Below the pieces are notes generated by a model. That model ran no database searches. It saw only the letters and a list, made by a program, of their open reading frames with translations, and had not been told where the DNA came from. From Aliagarivorans taiwanensis DSM 22990 (GTDB taxonomy: Bacteria > Pseudomonadota > Gammaproteobacteria > Enterobacterales > Celerinatantimonadaceae), in the NCBI RefSeq assembly GCF_000429505.1, contig NZ_AUBZ01000017.1, positions 46,934-110,933 of the forward strand: a DNA stretch of 64,000 nt. Reading direction: 5' to 3'. The number at the start of each line of letters is the position of its first letter. Position 1 is the stretch's first letter. This document shows, in pieces, positions 8,928 through 17,977 of this stretch. The position numbers and the translations under genes are program-made.

Positions 8928-9494
8928 GCCTACTTTCCAATGTATGGCACAATTGTTTGAGCCTGCTCCAGTGTTTAATTGTCATGGTTAGTTTCGGCCC
9001 TGCGCAGTGCAGCCAAGCTGAATGGTTTGTCATGTCAGAAGTTCAGGATCTTAACAGAGCGATTGCCGGATATTTAGAGTGGCACGGTGTTTTAAGCTTT
9101 TATAAGCTTATCGGGCGGATGAGGCTCAAAGGGGTTGAACACACTGCTGGAAAAGTTGCTACTTTCGAGGAACCTTAACTCAAAAACTTAGGCGTGTTGT
9201 TGGTAAATATTGAATGTGAAGTCAATAATCGAGGATATGTCAGCCGCTACCAGATTCGTTCCGTTACCTCGTCAAGAGCGCGATAGCTCAAGATAATGCA
9301 GTCTCATAGGGTTAGGTTGCACAGTTCGACATGACTCTAAACGCCATCAAATGCAGAGTTACACAAGATAGCTAGGAAATTCTTAATACTCGGGTAAAAC
9401 AGCAAGTTAAGTGTTTGATTTGATTGAGGGCATAAACTGCTACTTGGTAGCTCTTTACTTTGTAAGTCACTGTTTTATAAGCGTTATGGTTTTT

Positions 9495-11222
9495 CCGTTG
9501 AGTCATGGCCAGACGCCAATCCTGTGCGAAGGTCTTCTCATCCAGATAGTTGTTCCACTCATAGAAATCTGAGGAACGGATTGGGTTGCCGCCAAAGCGC
9601 AGCTCAGGGTCTGGCTAGAAGGGCTCAACCGTTGGGGTGTAGTTGGAGGTATTGGTCACGAAACCGGCGACACTGTTCCAGCCGGTATCGCTGCTCTCAA
9701 TCACATCGCCAATCAGCGTGATTGCCTCGGCAAAGTTATCCGACCAACCCAGCCAACCCGAGTGGGCGATATCCAGATAAGCATAGACGTTGTCCAGCTT
9801 ACCCAGTTCGTTGAGGGTGTGGCGAATACCGTCGCGATAGCCGCCCGGGCCATTGGCCTCGGCGCAGTCAGGTTCGTTGAGGTTGGTCACCAGGTTAGGC
9901 AGTGAATCGACCTCGACAATAGCCACGATGCGCAGATTGGCGTATTTCGGATCGGAGATAATCTCCATGATCGGCGCAATATACTCATCTTGGTAGCGGG
10001 CCAAGCCATCTTCGCTGATCCGCAGCTCGCCGTTGGAGGCTAGCGCCGCGCAGTCGCGGTTGGGCAGATCGTATACCACAAACATAAGCATCCCAGCTTG
10101 CTGGGCCAGCGCCTCATCGAGGTGGCCACGTAGGCCAATGCCGTCGGTGATCGCGCCGATGCGGTCCATCCATACCGCGGTGTTGTAACCGGCTATCAGC
10201 TCGCCATTAGGCTCTGCGGCGGCCTTGGCCGACCATAGCGGATCGACGTAGTACTTAACGCCGACGAAGGGATTATCGACTCGCTCTGCGATATCGCCCA
10301 CCAAGATATTTACCACCGAGCTGGCGCTGGCTTCGCCATCGCTCACCGTGAGTGTGGCTTGGTAGCTGCCCTCTGCGGTGTAGGTATGGCTTGGATAGAG
10401 CCCAACGGCGCTATCCAAGCCAAAGTCCCAGCTATAGCTAAGATTTTCTGGGCCATTATCGGGGTCGTATGAGCCGGAGCCATCGAAGTTCACCTCGATC
10501 GGGGCTGGGCCCTGCGTTGGGGTAGCGCTCGCCGCTGCGATGGGGGCTTCGTTGCCAATGGCGGTGATGGATACGCTGGCTGAGCCCGCTGCGCCGCCTT
10601 CATCAGTTACGGTGACGGTTGCCACAAACGTGCCAGCACCTTGGTAGGTGTGGCTGACCATGTCGCCTTGGCCAAGGTTGCCGTCGCCAAAGTCCCAACT
10701 AAAGCTGAGCCCGGCGTAGCTACCATCGGGGTCTTCAGAGGCAGTGGCATCAAACATCACGGTAAGCGGCGCATCGCCGGAAGTGACATCGGCGCTGACT
10801 GCAGCAACCGGCGCTTGATTGGCAGGCGCGCACACATCGCCGCTTACTTCCGGTATCTCGGCGCTAGCTGTGCCTTTGGTACCGGTGAAGCCAAAGCTGA
10901 CGCTGCCGCCGACCGGGATATTGTCGTTCCAGCTCACGCCACTGGCGCTGTAGGGGTTGCTTCCTGATAGTGAGACGTTCCAGCTGCTGTTGATGCGATC
11001 AACGCCCTGATAGGCCCAGCTGATGTCCCAGCCACTAATGGCAGTGTCGCCATCGTTGGTGATCACGATTTCGGCGGCGAAGCCGGAGTTCCATTGGTTG
11101 GAGATAAGGTACTCGCAGGTCGCTGCCTGGGCCGAGCCGAGTGACATCAGCCACAGGCCTCCTCCCACACAAGCGCAGCAAGTACGCCGTAGCGTGCTTA
11201 GGTTACGCGTATTACTTTCCAT
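9495..11222 (-). pseudogene. Interrupted GH6 cellulase with CBM2 and two PKD domains
   Basis: Intact part encodes 535 residues: a long signal peptide (to about 33), a CBM2 cellulose-binding module (35-131), two PKD domains (137-220 and 227-308, both with SWDFG) and the first half of a GH6 catalytic domain (from about 315). GH6 signatures are YDLPNRDC (384-391) and VEVDSLPN (436-443, catalytic-acid region). A TAG at 9615-9617 ends the frame after TVEPF, where GH6 proteins continue. In the same frame beyond the stop the text reads PDPELRFGGNPIRSSDFYEW and on to LAMTQR, clearly GH6, before similarity ends near 9495. The rest of the barrel, including the C-terminal catalytic region, is missing, so activity is unlikely. 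Confidence 0.8.
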
Positions 11223-11743
11223 AATTTGCCCTCGTAATATTCCTTTAATTCAGCACACAGCGCGCGCTACCGGTTTTAATCGCAGTGGCGAATGCCTGTG
11301 CGATGGGGGAGGCGCGCGTGCTGTGTATTGGTGCTTTGGGCGTTGCCAGAGCAGAGGGAGGGCCTTAGTTTGCCGCTGATGGGCAAATTGCCTTGGTGGC
11401 CTTCAACACATGCTCAGTGCAGCCTTTGGCGCCTGTTCGCTCTGCGGATGGTGATAGCAGTAGCAGTAGCAGAAGGGGCTTGGCTGACAGCGCGTTGCTT
11501 GACGACCAGATAGAGTCGGCAACCGCCCTCTATCGAAAACCAAGTTAGCGTTGCTTCAAGTAATTACTGATATAAAGCTCACTGTCTATGTCGGAAGAAA
11601 CAAACAGATAGCTGCTATTGATAAAAAAATTAATTCATTGAGGGGAAAAATGAAACTTTCAGTGGCAGTTTCCTGCAGCGGAAAAAACCTGTGATCTTAG
11701 GCAGGCTGGTACTATCTGTTGTGATGGAGGGGGAAGTACTCGA
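11223..11743. other. Intergenic region, nothing recognised
   Basis: About 520 bp upstream of the GH6 pseudogene. No convincing coding sequence, terminator or known operator was found. It presumably carries the old GH6 promoter. Confidence 0.5.
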
Positions 11744-11992
11744 TTAGCCAAGTATTTGCCTGACAACCTCCGGCAGCACCAAAAACAGAAACATGCTTCC
11801 CAAAACAATGTTGATCGCGAGTGTAACTGCTAAGCCTTTGTTCTCGAGGATGTCGAGCTGGATATGCTGGAGGCGCTCAATACCGCTGAGTTCTTTGTTG
11901 CGTAGAGTTTTAACTACCCGTTTAGCAAAGTGCCAAGTCTTTGCGTTTAGTGCCCTGTTGAGTCTGTCATTTGCTCTGTTGTACCTGACCAT
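11744..11992 (-). CDS. Small single-span membrane protein of unknown function
   Basis: Encodes 82 residues: a basic, arginine/lysine-rich N-terminal half that looks amphipathic and cytoplasmic (RYNRANDRLNRAL), then one hydrophobic segment (about 54-76, LAVTLAINIVLGSMFLFLVLP). A GAGGAA Shine-Dalgarno lies 7 bases before the ATG, which supports a real gene. No family is recognised and neighbours give no hint. Confidence 0.55.
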   Translation of the reverse strand: MVRYNRANDRLNRALNAKTWHFAKRVVKTLRNKELSGIERLQHIQLDILENKGLAVTLAINIVLGSMFLFLVLPEVVRQILG

Positions 11993-12198
11993 CGTTATTC
12001 CTCTAACTCGTTGTTTTTATTATGCCATAGCAACATCACTTTGCTATCGCAGATTAGTCAAGACGTGAGACTAGCCAGTTGTTTGGTGAGTCGTTCGCAG
12101 AGTGCGAAGCCATTTGGGTGCGAAAGGGGAGGGTGCGAAAGAGGAGGGTGGGGAAAGCTGAGAGATAAAAATGTAAGGGCGTTAGCCGCAGGTAGAAA

Positions 12199-12235
12199 GA
12201 AAACTCCCGCCAACGGCAACCACCGTTAACGGGAG
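12199..12235 (-). terminator. Terminator of the purine permease-xpt operon
   Basis: On the minus strand CTCCCGTTAACGG pairs with CCGTTGGCGGGAG, followed by TTTTCTTT. It begins 11 bp after the xpt stop codon. Confidence 0.8.
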
Positions 12236-12245
12236 GATAGCGCTG

Positions 12246-12854
12246 TTACAGGCCCTTAAAGCTCACCGCAGGCTCCAGAGAGGCAAGCTGGGCGAGCGAT
12301 AGCACCGCGATGCCGTTGTCTTCGGCAATCTGCGCGCCATGCTGGAAGCTCTTTTCAATCACAATGCCCAGACCGGCCAAGGTGACGCCAGCTTGCTGAC
12401 AGATCTCCTGCATGCCCAGCACGGCTTGGCCGTGGGCCAGGAAGTCATCGACAAACAGCACCCGCTCGTTGGGGCTAAAGTGGCGGCTATCCATGGTGAG
12501 GGTGTACTGGGTGTTCTTGGTAAAGCTTTTTACCTCGGTGCTTAGCAGCTCGGCGTTGTCCAAGATGGTGGCGGCTTTTTTGCCCACCACTAAGGGCAGC
12601 TCCATCGCCAAGGCCACCAAGGTGGCAATGGCGATACCACCAGCTTCGATGGTGACGATCTTATCGATCTGCTTACCCCGATAGTGCTCGGCGATGGCCG
12701 TGGCACACCAGTTCAGCAGCTGTACGTCAATCTGGCGGCTGATAAAAGCGCTCACATCCAAAGCTGCCGCGCTTTTCACCACACCCTTGTCGAGAATGGC
12801 CTGCTCCAGCGGGTTTAGCGCCCGCGTCGCTGTATCTTGTTGTTGGTATTGCAT
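12246..12854 (-). CDS. xpt: Xanthine phosphoribosyltransferase (Bacillus Xpt type)
   Basis: Type I phosphoribosyltransferase that converts xanthine (and possibly guanine) plus PRPP to the nucleotide in purine salvage. The protein resembles the Bacillus-type Xpt rather than E. coli Gpt: VVKSAAALDVSAFISRQIDV near the N-terminus, KIVTIEAGGIAIA as the base-proximal loop, and the PRPP motif VLFVDDFLAHGQA at about 132-144. Length 202 is near the usual 190-195. It follows the permease by 21 bp and so should share its guanine riboswitch, with the transporter supplying its substrate. Confidence 0.9.
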   Translation of the reverse strand: MQYQQQDTATRALNPLEQAILDKGVVKSAAALDVSAFISRQIDVQLLNWCATAIAEHYRGKQIDKIVTIEAGGIAIATLVALAMELPLVVGKKAATILDNAELLSTEVKSFTKNTQYTLTMDSRHFSPNERVLFVDDFLAHGQAVLGMQEICQQAGVTLAGLGIVIEKSFQHGAQIAEDNGIAVLSLAQLASLEPAVSFKGL

Positions 12855-12875
12855 AGCGTTCTTTTTATTGCAGCC

Positions 12876-14249
12876 TTACAGCATAACCAGGTAGCCGATG
12901 AAGATCAGCGACAGGCCGTAGATCAGAGGGTGAACCTGCTTGCCTTTACCGGCGGCCAACATGGCGAAGGCGTAGCTGATAAAGCCCATCGCCATACCGT
13001 TGGCTGGAGAGAAGCTCAGTACGGTAAACATCACGGTAAAGAAGGCGGCGATGCGCGACTCTTTCTGGTCCCACTTGATCTGGCCCAAGCGGCCAATCAT
13101 GTACACGCCCACGGTGATCATCGCTGGCGCCACAATGGCAGTGCTAAACATTGAGAAGATCGGGTAGAGGAACAGCGATACCAGGAACAACGCCGCTACG
13201 GTAACCGCAGCCAGACCGGTCTTCGCGCCTTGGGCCGAGGCAATGCCCGACTCCGAGAAGGCTGTCACCGAGGTGGTGCCTAACACGGTGCCCACTACGG
13301 TGCCGCCAGCGTCAGCAATCAGCGCTGAGCGAGCGTTCGGCACCTTGCCGTCTTTGTCGATAATGCCCGCGTCGCGGCCTACACCAACGATGGTAGACAG
13401 GCCGTCGAAGAAGTCGACGATAAAGAAGATGATCACCACGAACAGCAGATCAAACAGCTTCTCAGCGGTCATATGGCTGAAGTTGAAGATCTGACCGAAG
13501 CCCGCTGCCATGCTCGGTGGCGCTGATACCAGCTGCTCGGGGAAGGCGGCGTTGCTGGTGCCCATAAACAGGTCGGCCAGAACGGTCAGTACCATTGAGC
13601 AGATAAATGCGATAAAGGTGGCCAGCTTGATATCACGCACCATGCAGCCTAGCGCGACAAACAAGCTGATGTAAGCAATCGCCACTTGTGGCTGCAACAC
13701 ATCGCCCATGCTCACCAGAATAAACGGATTGGCGACGATAATGCCGGCGTTTTTCAGGCCAAGGAAGGCGATGAACATACCCAGCGAGGCTGTAATCGCT
13801 AGCTTAAGGTCTTCTGGGATCGACTCGATCATGGTCTTGCGGATTTTGGTCATCGAGAAAATCAGGTACACCACACCAGAGAGGAAGATGCCAAACAGCG
13901 CTTCGTGCCATAGTAGGGCAACCGAGCCCGAGAACAGCAGGCCTTTAAAGAAGCCGTTCATGCTCATCCCCGGCGCCAGCATCACCGGATAGTTGCCAAA
14001 CACACCCATCACAAAGGTGGCGAAGGCGGCTGCCAGCGCCGTTGCGGTGAAGATAGCGCCGCCATCCATACCCGGAATATCACCCAGAATGGCTGGGTTA
14101 ACTGCCAGGATGTAGCTCATGGCCAGGAAGGTAAGAAAGCCCGCATATAGCTCGGTGCTAATGGTGCTTCGACGTTCACTGATTTTGAAGGTGGCATCCA
14201 GTACAGCGCGGAAGCCAGTCGGTTTGGACAGTGTGGTTGCAGTAGTCAC
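12876..14249 (-). CDS. NCS2/AzgA-family purine permease
   Basis: Inner-membrane proton symporter for guanine, hypoxanthine or xanthine. The protein of 457 residues has about 12-14 hydrophobic segments, with AzgA-family landmarks TFLAMSYILAVNPAIL (about 38-53), LAPGMSMNGFF (about 91-101) and the DFFDGLSTIVGVGRDAG region (about 279-295). It starts with GTG. It is the first gene of an operon with xpt and lies about 110 bp downstream of a guanine-type riboswitch, which favours guanine, xanthine or hypoxanthine over adenine as substrate. Exact specificity cannot be read from sequence. Confidence 0.88.
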   Translation of the reverse strand: MTTATTLSKPTGFRAVLDATFKISERRSTISTELYAGFLTFLAMSYILAVNPAILGDIPGMDGGAIFTATALAAAFATFVMGVFGNYPVMLAPGMSMNGFFKGLLFSGSVALLWHEALFGIFLSGVVYLIFSMTKIRKTMIESIPEDLKLAITASLGMFIAFLGLKNAGIIVANPFILVSMGDVLQPQVAIAYISLFVALGCMVRDIKLATFIAFICSMVLTVLADLFMGTSNAAFPEQLVSAPPSMAAGFGQIFNFSHMTAEKLFDLLFVVIIFFIVDFFDGLSTIVGVGRDAGIIDKDGKVPNARSALIADAGGTVVGTVLGTTSVTAFSESGIASAQGAKTGLAAVTVAALFLVSLFLYPIFSMFSTAIVAPAMITVGVYMIGRLGQIKWDQKESRIAAFFTVMFTVLSFSPANGMAMGFISYAFAMLAAGKGKQVHPLIYGLSLIFIGYLVML

Positions 14250-14358
14250 GGTCAGCCTGATTATCGATAGTTAAAGGGATCACTTGAGCTGGACATCAAC
14301 GGATGTACATCTACCCCATTAGCATCAGAACGGTGAAATTCAGGCATTAGGCAGGTGA

Positions 14359-14427
14359 GGACTGTAGTCGCAGGATTCGGTCCCGCGGTAGAAACTTCCG
14401 GTCCAGATTACCGGTGATATACAGCTC
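14359..14427 (-). ncRNA. Purine riboswitch, guanine type
   Basis: On the minus strand the aptamer can be folded by eye: P1 CTGTA/TACAG; P2 CCGGT/ACCGG with a seven-base loop AATCTGG; the invariant GTTTCTACC junction; P3 CGCGGG/CCTGCG closing a loop ACCGAAT; and the 3' junction CGACTAC. The ligand-pairing base, equivalent to position 74 of the Bacillus xpt aptamer, is C (GAC-TA), which specifies guanine rather than adenine. It precedes the purine permease-xpt operon. The switching mechanism of the 110-base expression platform is not obvious. Confidence 0.9.
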
Positions 14428-14442
14428 AAAACTTGGTCGCGG

Positions 14443-14470
14443 ATTATAACCATGTGGTCAGAAACTTCAA
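14443..14470 (-). promoter_or_regulatory. Sigma-70 promoter of the riboswitch-purine operon
   Basis: On the minus strand TTGAAG, 16 bases, TATAAT lies just upstream of the aptamer, positioned so the transcript would begin shortly before P1. Confidence 0.7.
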
Positions 14471-14573
14471 TAATGCGCGCTCTTATCTGACCAAAGATTG
14501 GCAAAGTATTGATGTTGATTCGTTTAAGCTGATTGAAAGCTCTGCTTAGAGCAGCACTGAAACGGGCTGCAAG

Positions 14574-15971
14574 TTAGCTCAACGAAGCCCGCATCCGCTG
14601 GCTGCGTAGATAATCGCGCTCGATAAGCGCCAAGGTCAGCAGGGCGATCACCACCAAGGCCACTCGAAAGCCATAGCTTCCCATACCATGGATGATCACC
14701 ATGCTCAGCGTAACGCCAGTGGGCAGCAGCAGCGATAGCTGGAACAGCAGGCGTGACAGGTGATCACGATACAGCCCGATCCACGGGTAATGAAAGCGCG
14801 CATGCTGGGCCATCAGCTTCACTAGATTGTGGTAGTGCATGGCAAAGTAGAGCTGGATAAACACCAGCACCACCACGCCCCACAGGCCGATGAGTTGGCT
14901 ATCGATGCTTAGGCCAAATAGGTTAAGTGGGGCGTTGTTCTGTTGCTGTTGGGCGAGTAGGTAGCGCTCTAAGTCTGCGTAGCTGGCCGAGGCGAGTAGC
15001 TCGGTCACCTGAAACAGCTCAGGGAATAACTCTGCGCTGTTGCGCAGCCCATTTTGATAGCGAGGACTAACTTGCGTGCTCGAGTCCAGCTCTGACAGCA
15101 AGGCGTTAATCCAAGCAAATTCATGCATTTCGAACATGAAAGGTAAGTGCAGGGTTAGCGACAGATTGCCGTTGAGCGCATCCGGGTGCTCAACCGGATA
15201 GAGGCTGAGCTTGAGTTTGAGCAGATCGAAACTGCCACTAAAGCGCTCGTAGCCGATGGGGTCTTCTTCAAGGATTTGCTGGCTGTTACGGTAATCGGCA
15301 CGCGAGGCCTTATCGGTGATGATCAGCGCTTGCAGGCTGGCGGTTAGCCGGGTGACTTGGTTTAGATCAAGCTGACTCAGCGTGAGCTCGGCAGGGCGGT
15401 TGATCTCGGCGATCTTGCTGCCTTCCACCAGATAACCGGGATCGAACATTGGGTTACGCAATACCTTATCAACCTGCAGAAAACGGTCGACGTACTCGCG
15501 CTGCTCGGCCAATAGCTGACCTTGGTGATACATCCAGTGCCCTGCATTGGGGTAGGCCTTCTTGCCATCAAATAGCAGTAGCGAATGGCGCTCAAACCAG
15601 TGAAAGTACTCTGGCAGCTCAGCCTCGTAATTGGGGTCATCCAAATACTCGTAGGCATAGAAGTGGAAATGCTCGAACTGGTTGGGAAGGTCGAGGGCTT
15701 CGAGGTATTCGTACAGCGCTTCTTCAACCAGCTCAGTAAGGCTCACGGTCGTTGCGGTATCGGAAGGTGCAGAGTCACTGGTAGGCAGGGCTTCAGTCAG
15801 GCTCTCGGCGGTGAGCTGTTCGCTTAAGCGATTAATATCGCGCAGCTGCACTAGCGCGGTTTCATACAGCGAGCTGCTGCTACTGAGCCCAAGTAAGATC
15901 GCGCCAGCGGTCAGCACCATGGCAAAGTGAATACTGCGTAAGTGTTGGGTAAAGTCTTTGAGCTCGTCCAT
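14574..15971 (-). CDS. Uncharacterised membrane protein with large periplasmic domain
   Basis: 465 residues, no family recognised. One N-terminal membrane helix (about 17-34) precedes a hydrophilic region of roughly 320 residues rich in Leu, Glu and Tyr, presumably periplasmic. Three closely spaced C-terminal helices (about 362-383, 411-432, 436-451) are separated by a basic loop containing HYHNLVKLMAQHARFHY. The region at 58-75 is Ser/Thr/Ala-rich and probably a linker. It is the last of a minus-strand series after the lipocalin pair, but 30 bp from the next gene, so an operon is possible. It may be a sensor or envelope protein; nothing more can be claimed. Confidence 0.7.
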   Translation of the reverse strand: MDELKDFTQHLRSIHFAMVLTAGAILLGLSSSSSLYETALVQLRDINRLSEQLTAESLTEALPTSDSAPSDTATTVSLTELVEEALYEYLEALDLPNQFEHFHFYAYEYLDDPNYEAELPEYFHWFERHSLLLFDGKKAYPNAGHWMYHQGQLLAEQREYVDRFLQVDKVLRNPMFDPGYLVEGSKIAEINRPAELTLSQLDLNQVTRLTASLQALIITDKASRADYRNSQQILEEDPIGYERFSGSFDLLKLKLSLYPVEHPDALNGNLSLTLHLPFMFEMHEFAWINALLSELDSSTQVSPRYQNGLRNSAELFPELFQVTELLASASYADLERYLLAQQQQNNAPLNLFGLSIDSQLIGLWGVVVLVFIQLYFAMHYHNLVKLMAQHARFHYPWIGLYRDHLSRLLFQLSLLLPTGVTLSMVIIHGMGSYGFRVALVVIALLTLALIERDYLRSQRMRASLS

Positions 15972-16001
15972 AGGCTCGCCGCCATTGTTGGGCTTGGCTA
16001 C

Positions 16002-16346
16002 TTAGTGTAGCTGGCTATGCGTAGCTCTTTGACTTGAACAGCTGTCGGTTTTAAACACTAAGGGCGCCTCCGGGCCTGCCCAGCCGGGTGGGGTGATGCG
16101 GGCTTCGCGCATAAACTCAATCCGGCAGTTGTCATCGTAGTGAATCACGTAGTCGCGCATATCGATGCTATCGAGGCGAGCGGCCACCTCAGGGTGCTCA
16201 TGCATATAGTCGAGCATGGCGTCTAAGTCGCGCAGGTTTTGATAGTTGGGCGCCAGTGCCGCTGCGCTGTAGCCACTGGTAAACAGCAGTGCCGTAGCAA
16301 GCAGTGTCGTCACAAGCGGCATGCCAGATCGCTTTACTCGGCTCAT
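16002..16346 (-). CDS. Small secreted protein of unknown function
   Basis: 114 residues with a clear signal peptide (about 1-29, VTTLLATALLFTSGYSAAALA). The mature part is small and charged, with two cysteines (NCRIEF and TDSCSS) that could form a disulfide. Its ATG overlaps the stop of the upstream lipocalin gene by four bases, so the two are probably co-translated and may act together in the envelope. No family is recognised. Confidence 0.65.
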   Translation of the reverse strand: MSRVKRSGMPLVTTLLATALLFTSGYSAAALAPNYQNLRDLDAMLDYMHEHPEVAARLDSIDMRDYVIHYDDNCRIEFMREARITPPGWAGPEAPLVFKTDSCSSQRATHSQLH

Positions 16347-16882
16347 TGGATCTCTCCATGCTCGACCAGAATTAGCTGCGAGGTATCAAAGCCCTTATCA
16401 CGCGCCATTGTCGTGAAGCGCTCAATTAGCGCCGGGTCAACACTGGGCGTGCGCGCTAGCAGCCACAGGTAGTCGGTATCTGGCCCGGAGATAAAGGCGT
16501 ACTGGTAGTCCTCTTTATCAAGCTCAAACACCACATACGAGCCATAAAACGGCCCAAAGAACGACACCTTCAAATAGCCGGTTTGGCTGTCTTGCACAAA
16601 ATAGGCTTTGCCCTCGGCCTCCTTCCACTCGCCTTTCTCTGCCGAGTAGCCCCGGTTAATCACCCGCACGCCGCCGTCATCGCGCAAACTGTACTCGGCG
16701 CTCACCTGGCTAAGGCCGCGCTCGAAGGAGTGGTCGAGGCGGGCAACCTCGTACCAAGTACCGAGGTAGTTATCTAGCTCGAAGTCTGTAACCGGCTTGA
16801 CTGAGTTGGGCATGCCAAGGCAGGCCGTTAGGCCAAAGAGGCTTGCTAGCACTAGCAGCTTAGTTGTTAGAAATCCTTTCAT
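16343..16882 (-). CDS. blc: Outer-membrane lipocalin (Blc)
   Basis: Bacterial lipocalin, an outer-membrane lipoprotein that binds fatty acids or lysophospholipids and is linked to envelope stress and lipid recycling. A lipobox LTAC places the lipidated cysteine at Cys21. The first structurally conserved lipocalin region is YLGTWYEVARLDHSFERG (about 39-56); YLWLLARTP and FDTSQLILV are typical Blc C-terminal segments. Length 179 equals the E. coli protein closely. It overlaps the downstream small secreted protein by ATGA. Confidence 0.92.
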   Translation of the reverse strand: MKGFLTTKLLVLASLFGLTACLGMPNSVKPVTDFELDNYLGTWYEVARLDHSFERGLSQVSAEYSLRDDGGVRVINRGYSAEKGEWKEAEGKAYFVQDSQTGYLKVSFFGPFYGSYVVFELDKEDYQYAFISGPDTDYLWLLARTPSVDPALIERFTTMARDKGFDTSQLILVEHGEIQ

Positions 16883-16937
16883 TATGCGCTCCTTGGGTCA
16901 TTGCGCGGACGACTCTGGTGCTGATTGCGGCGCTCGG

Positions 16938-17873
16938 TTAAAGACTATGTACCGGTGAAATCTCATTAGTGATAGCGAGTAGCCAAGTTCGCACAACACG
17001 GCTGGCACTGTCGCCTTGGCTGTAATCAATGCTCGCTTCAATATACTGGCCTTTGCGTTCCAGGCGATGCCAATGGGTGCTGCCCAGCTCCTCATTAGGG
17101 GCGAGCAGTGGCTTGCTGAGCTGCTCATTTAGCGCTTTGTCTACAATACGCAGCACACCACTATCGAAGAACACACATGCGCCATCAGGCAGCACTAAAG
17201 GCGCTGACTGTCTTTGTTGATTAAGCGCTACGCCTCGCTCCATCTCACCATTTGGCAGTAGCCTGACTAAATGTGCAGTGTCGCCACTGTTGTGACGCTC
17301 CTCCTGCACCCGGATATCATCGTTGTCGGTAACGATGTAGTCGCCATAGCTAGGCCACTCACAGACGACTTCGCCGTCACGATTGAACAGGCGGGAGTCA
17401 TACCAGTCGTAGCCAGAACGGCCAGTGATAAAGCGTCCGCCACTGAGTGCAGCTGCGCTTTGGCCCATCATTTCAGCGATGATTGAGCCATCTTTCATAT
17501 CCAATATAAACATGGGGCCGGTGGTGCCCCAGGCGGAGTCGTAGTATCTGCTGCGTGTTGCTACTAGCAGACGGTCGTCGGAGATCCATACCTTAAAAGG
17601 GCGCGCCTCGTTCTCTTTGGGCCGTTCGTGAGGCTTACGCCAAGCGCGGCGGTAGCTAAACTCCGACATTAAGTCTTGAGTGAAGTACAAGGAGCGCTGC
17701 CACACGACTTGGCCATCCAGTCGCTGCAGGTAAAAAGAATCGTCTGAGATTATGAGTTGGTGGCTACTTGTTTCAGCCAGAATCTCAGGCTGTTGCGAGG
17801 TGCTTACTGGCTCAAAGCGGCTTGGCTTTCCGCCGCTTACGCTGTGCTCGATAATTTCACATTTATAGGCCAT
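16938..17873 (-). CDS. Uncharacterised protein, possibly beta-propeller-like
   Basis: 311 residues without signal peptide or membrane helix. Repeated short beta-strand patterns with aromatic and acidic turns (LIISDDSFYLQRLDGQVVW, DDRLLVATRSRYYD, MFILDMKDGSIIAEM, LPDGACVFFDSGVLRIVDK) suggest a WD40/PQQ-like propeller. It stands alone between the lipocalin and the decayed VOC gene. No family is recognised and the fold is inferred only from the pattern. Confidence 0.6.
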   Translation of the reverse strand: MAYKCEIIEHSVSGGKPSRFEPVSTSQQPEILAETSSHQLIISDDSFYLQRLDGQVVWQRSLYFTQDLMSEFSYRRAWRKPHERPKENEARPFKVWISDDRLLVATRSRYYDSAWGTTGPMFILDMKDGSIIAEMMGQSAAALSGGRFITGRSGYDWYDSRLFNRDGEVVCEWPSYGDYIVTDNDDIRVQEERHNSGDTAHLVRLLPNGEMERGVALNQQRQSAPLVLPDGACVFFDSGVLRIVDKALNEQLSKPLLAPNEELGSTHWHRLERKGQYIEASIDYSQGDSASRVVRTWLLAITNEISPVHSL

Positions 17874-17977
17874 ACCGCTACAAGCCTTACTGCAGGAACG
17901 TTGTCTAAACAGTAACTTAACTAGCGGCGAAGGTCACTCTCCGGGTATACCGAAATGTGAGCTCCCATGTGTAACGC

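Larger units (their letters stand above)
8559..9494. other. Intergenic region with repeated operator-like boxes, a terminator and gene debris
   Basis: Gene-poor stretch between the GH5 gene and the broken GH6 gene. It holds two copies of a 12-base box (8651 and 8780), a strong plus-strand terminator (8901-8927) with no recognised gene upstream, and sequence after the GH6 breakpoint that is open for another 40 codons on the minus strand but resembles nothing I know. No other coding sequence can be supported. Confidence 0.6.

Noticed and set aside
8957..9178. Plus-strand frame of 73 codons after the orphan terminator
   Set aside because: No Shine-Dalgarno, no recognisable domain, and the overlapping minus-strand frame is equally open; not supported as a gene.
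12117..12146. Short tandem repeat GGGTGCGAAAGRGGA, two copies
   Set aside because: Only two imperfect 15-base units; no spacer structure or gene context to suggest a CRISPR or regulatory array.
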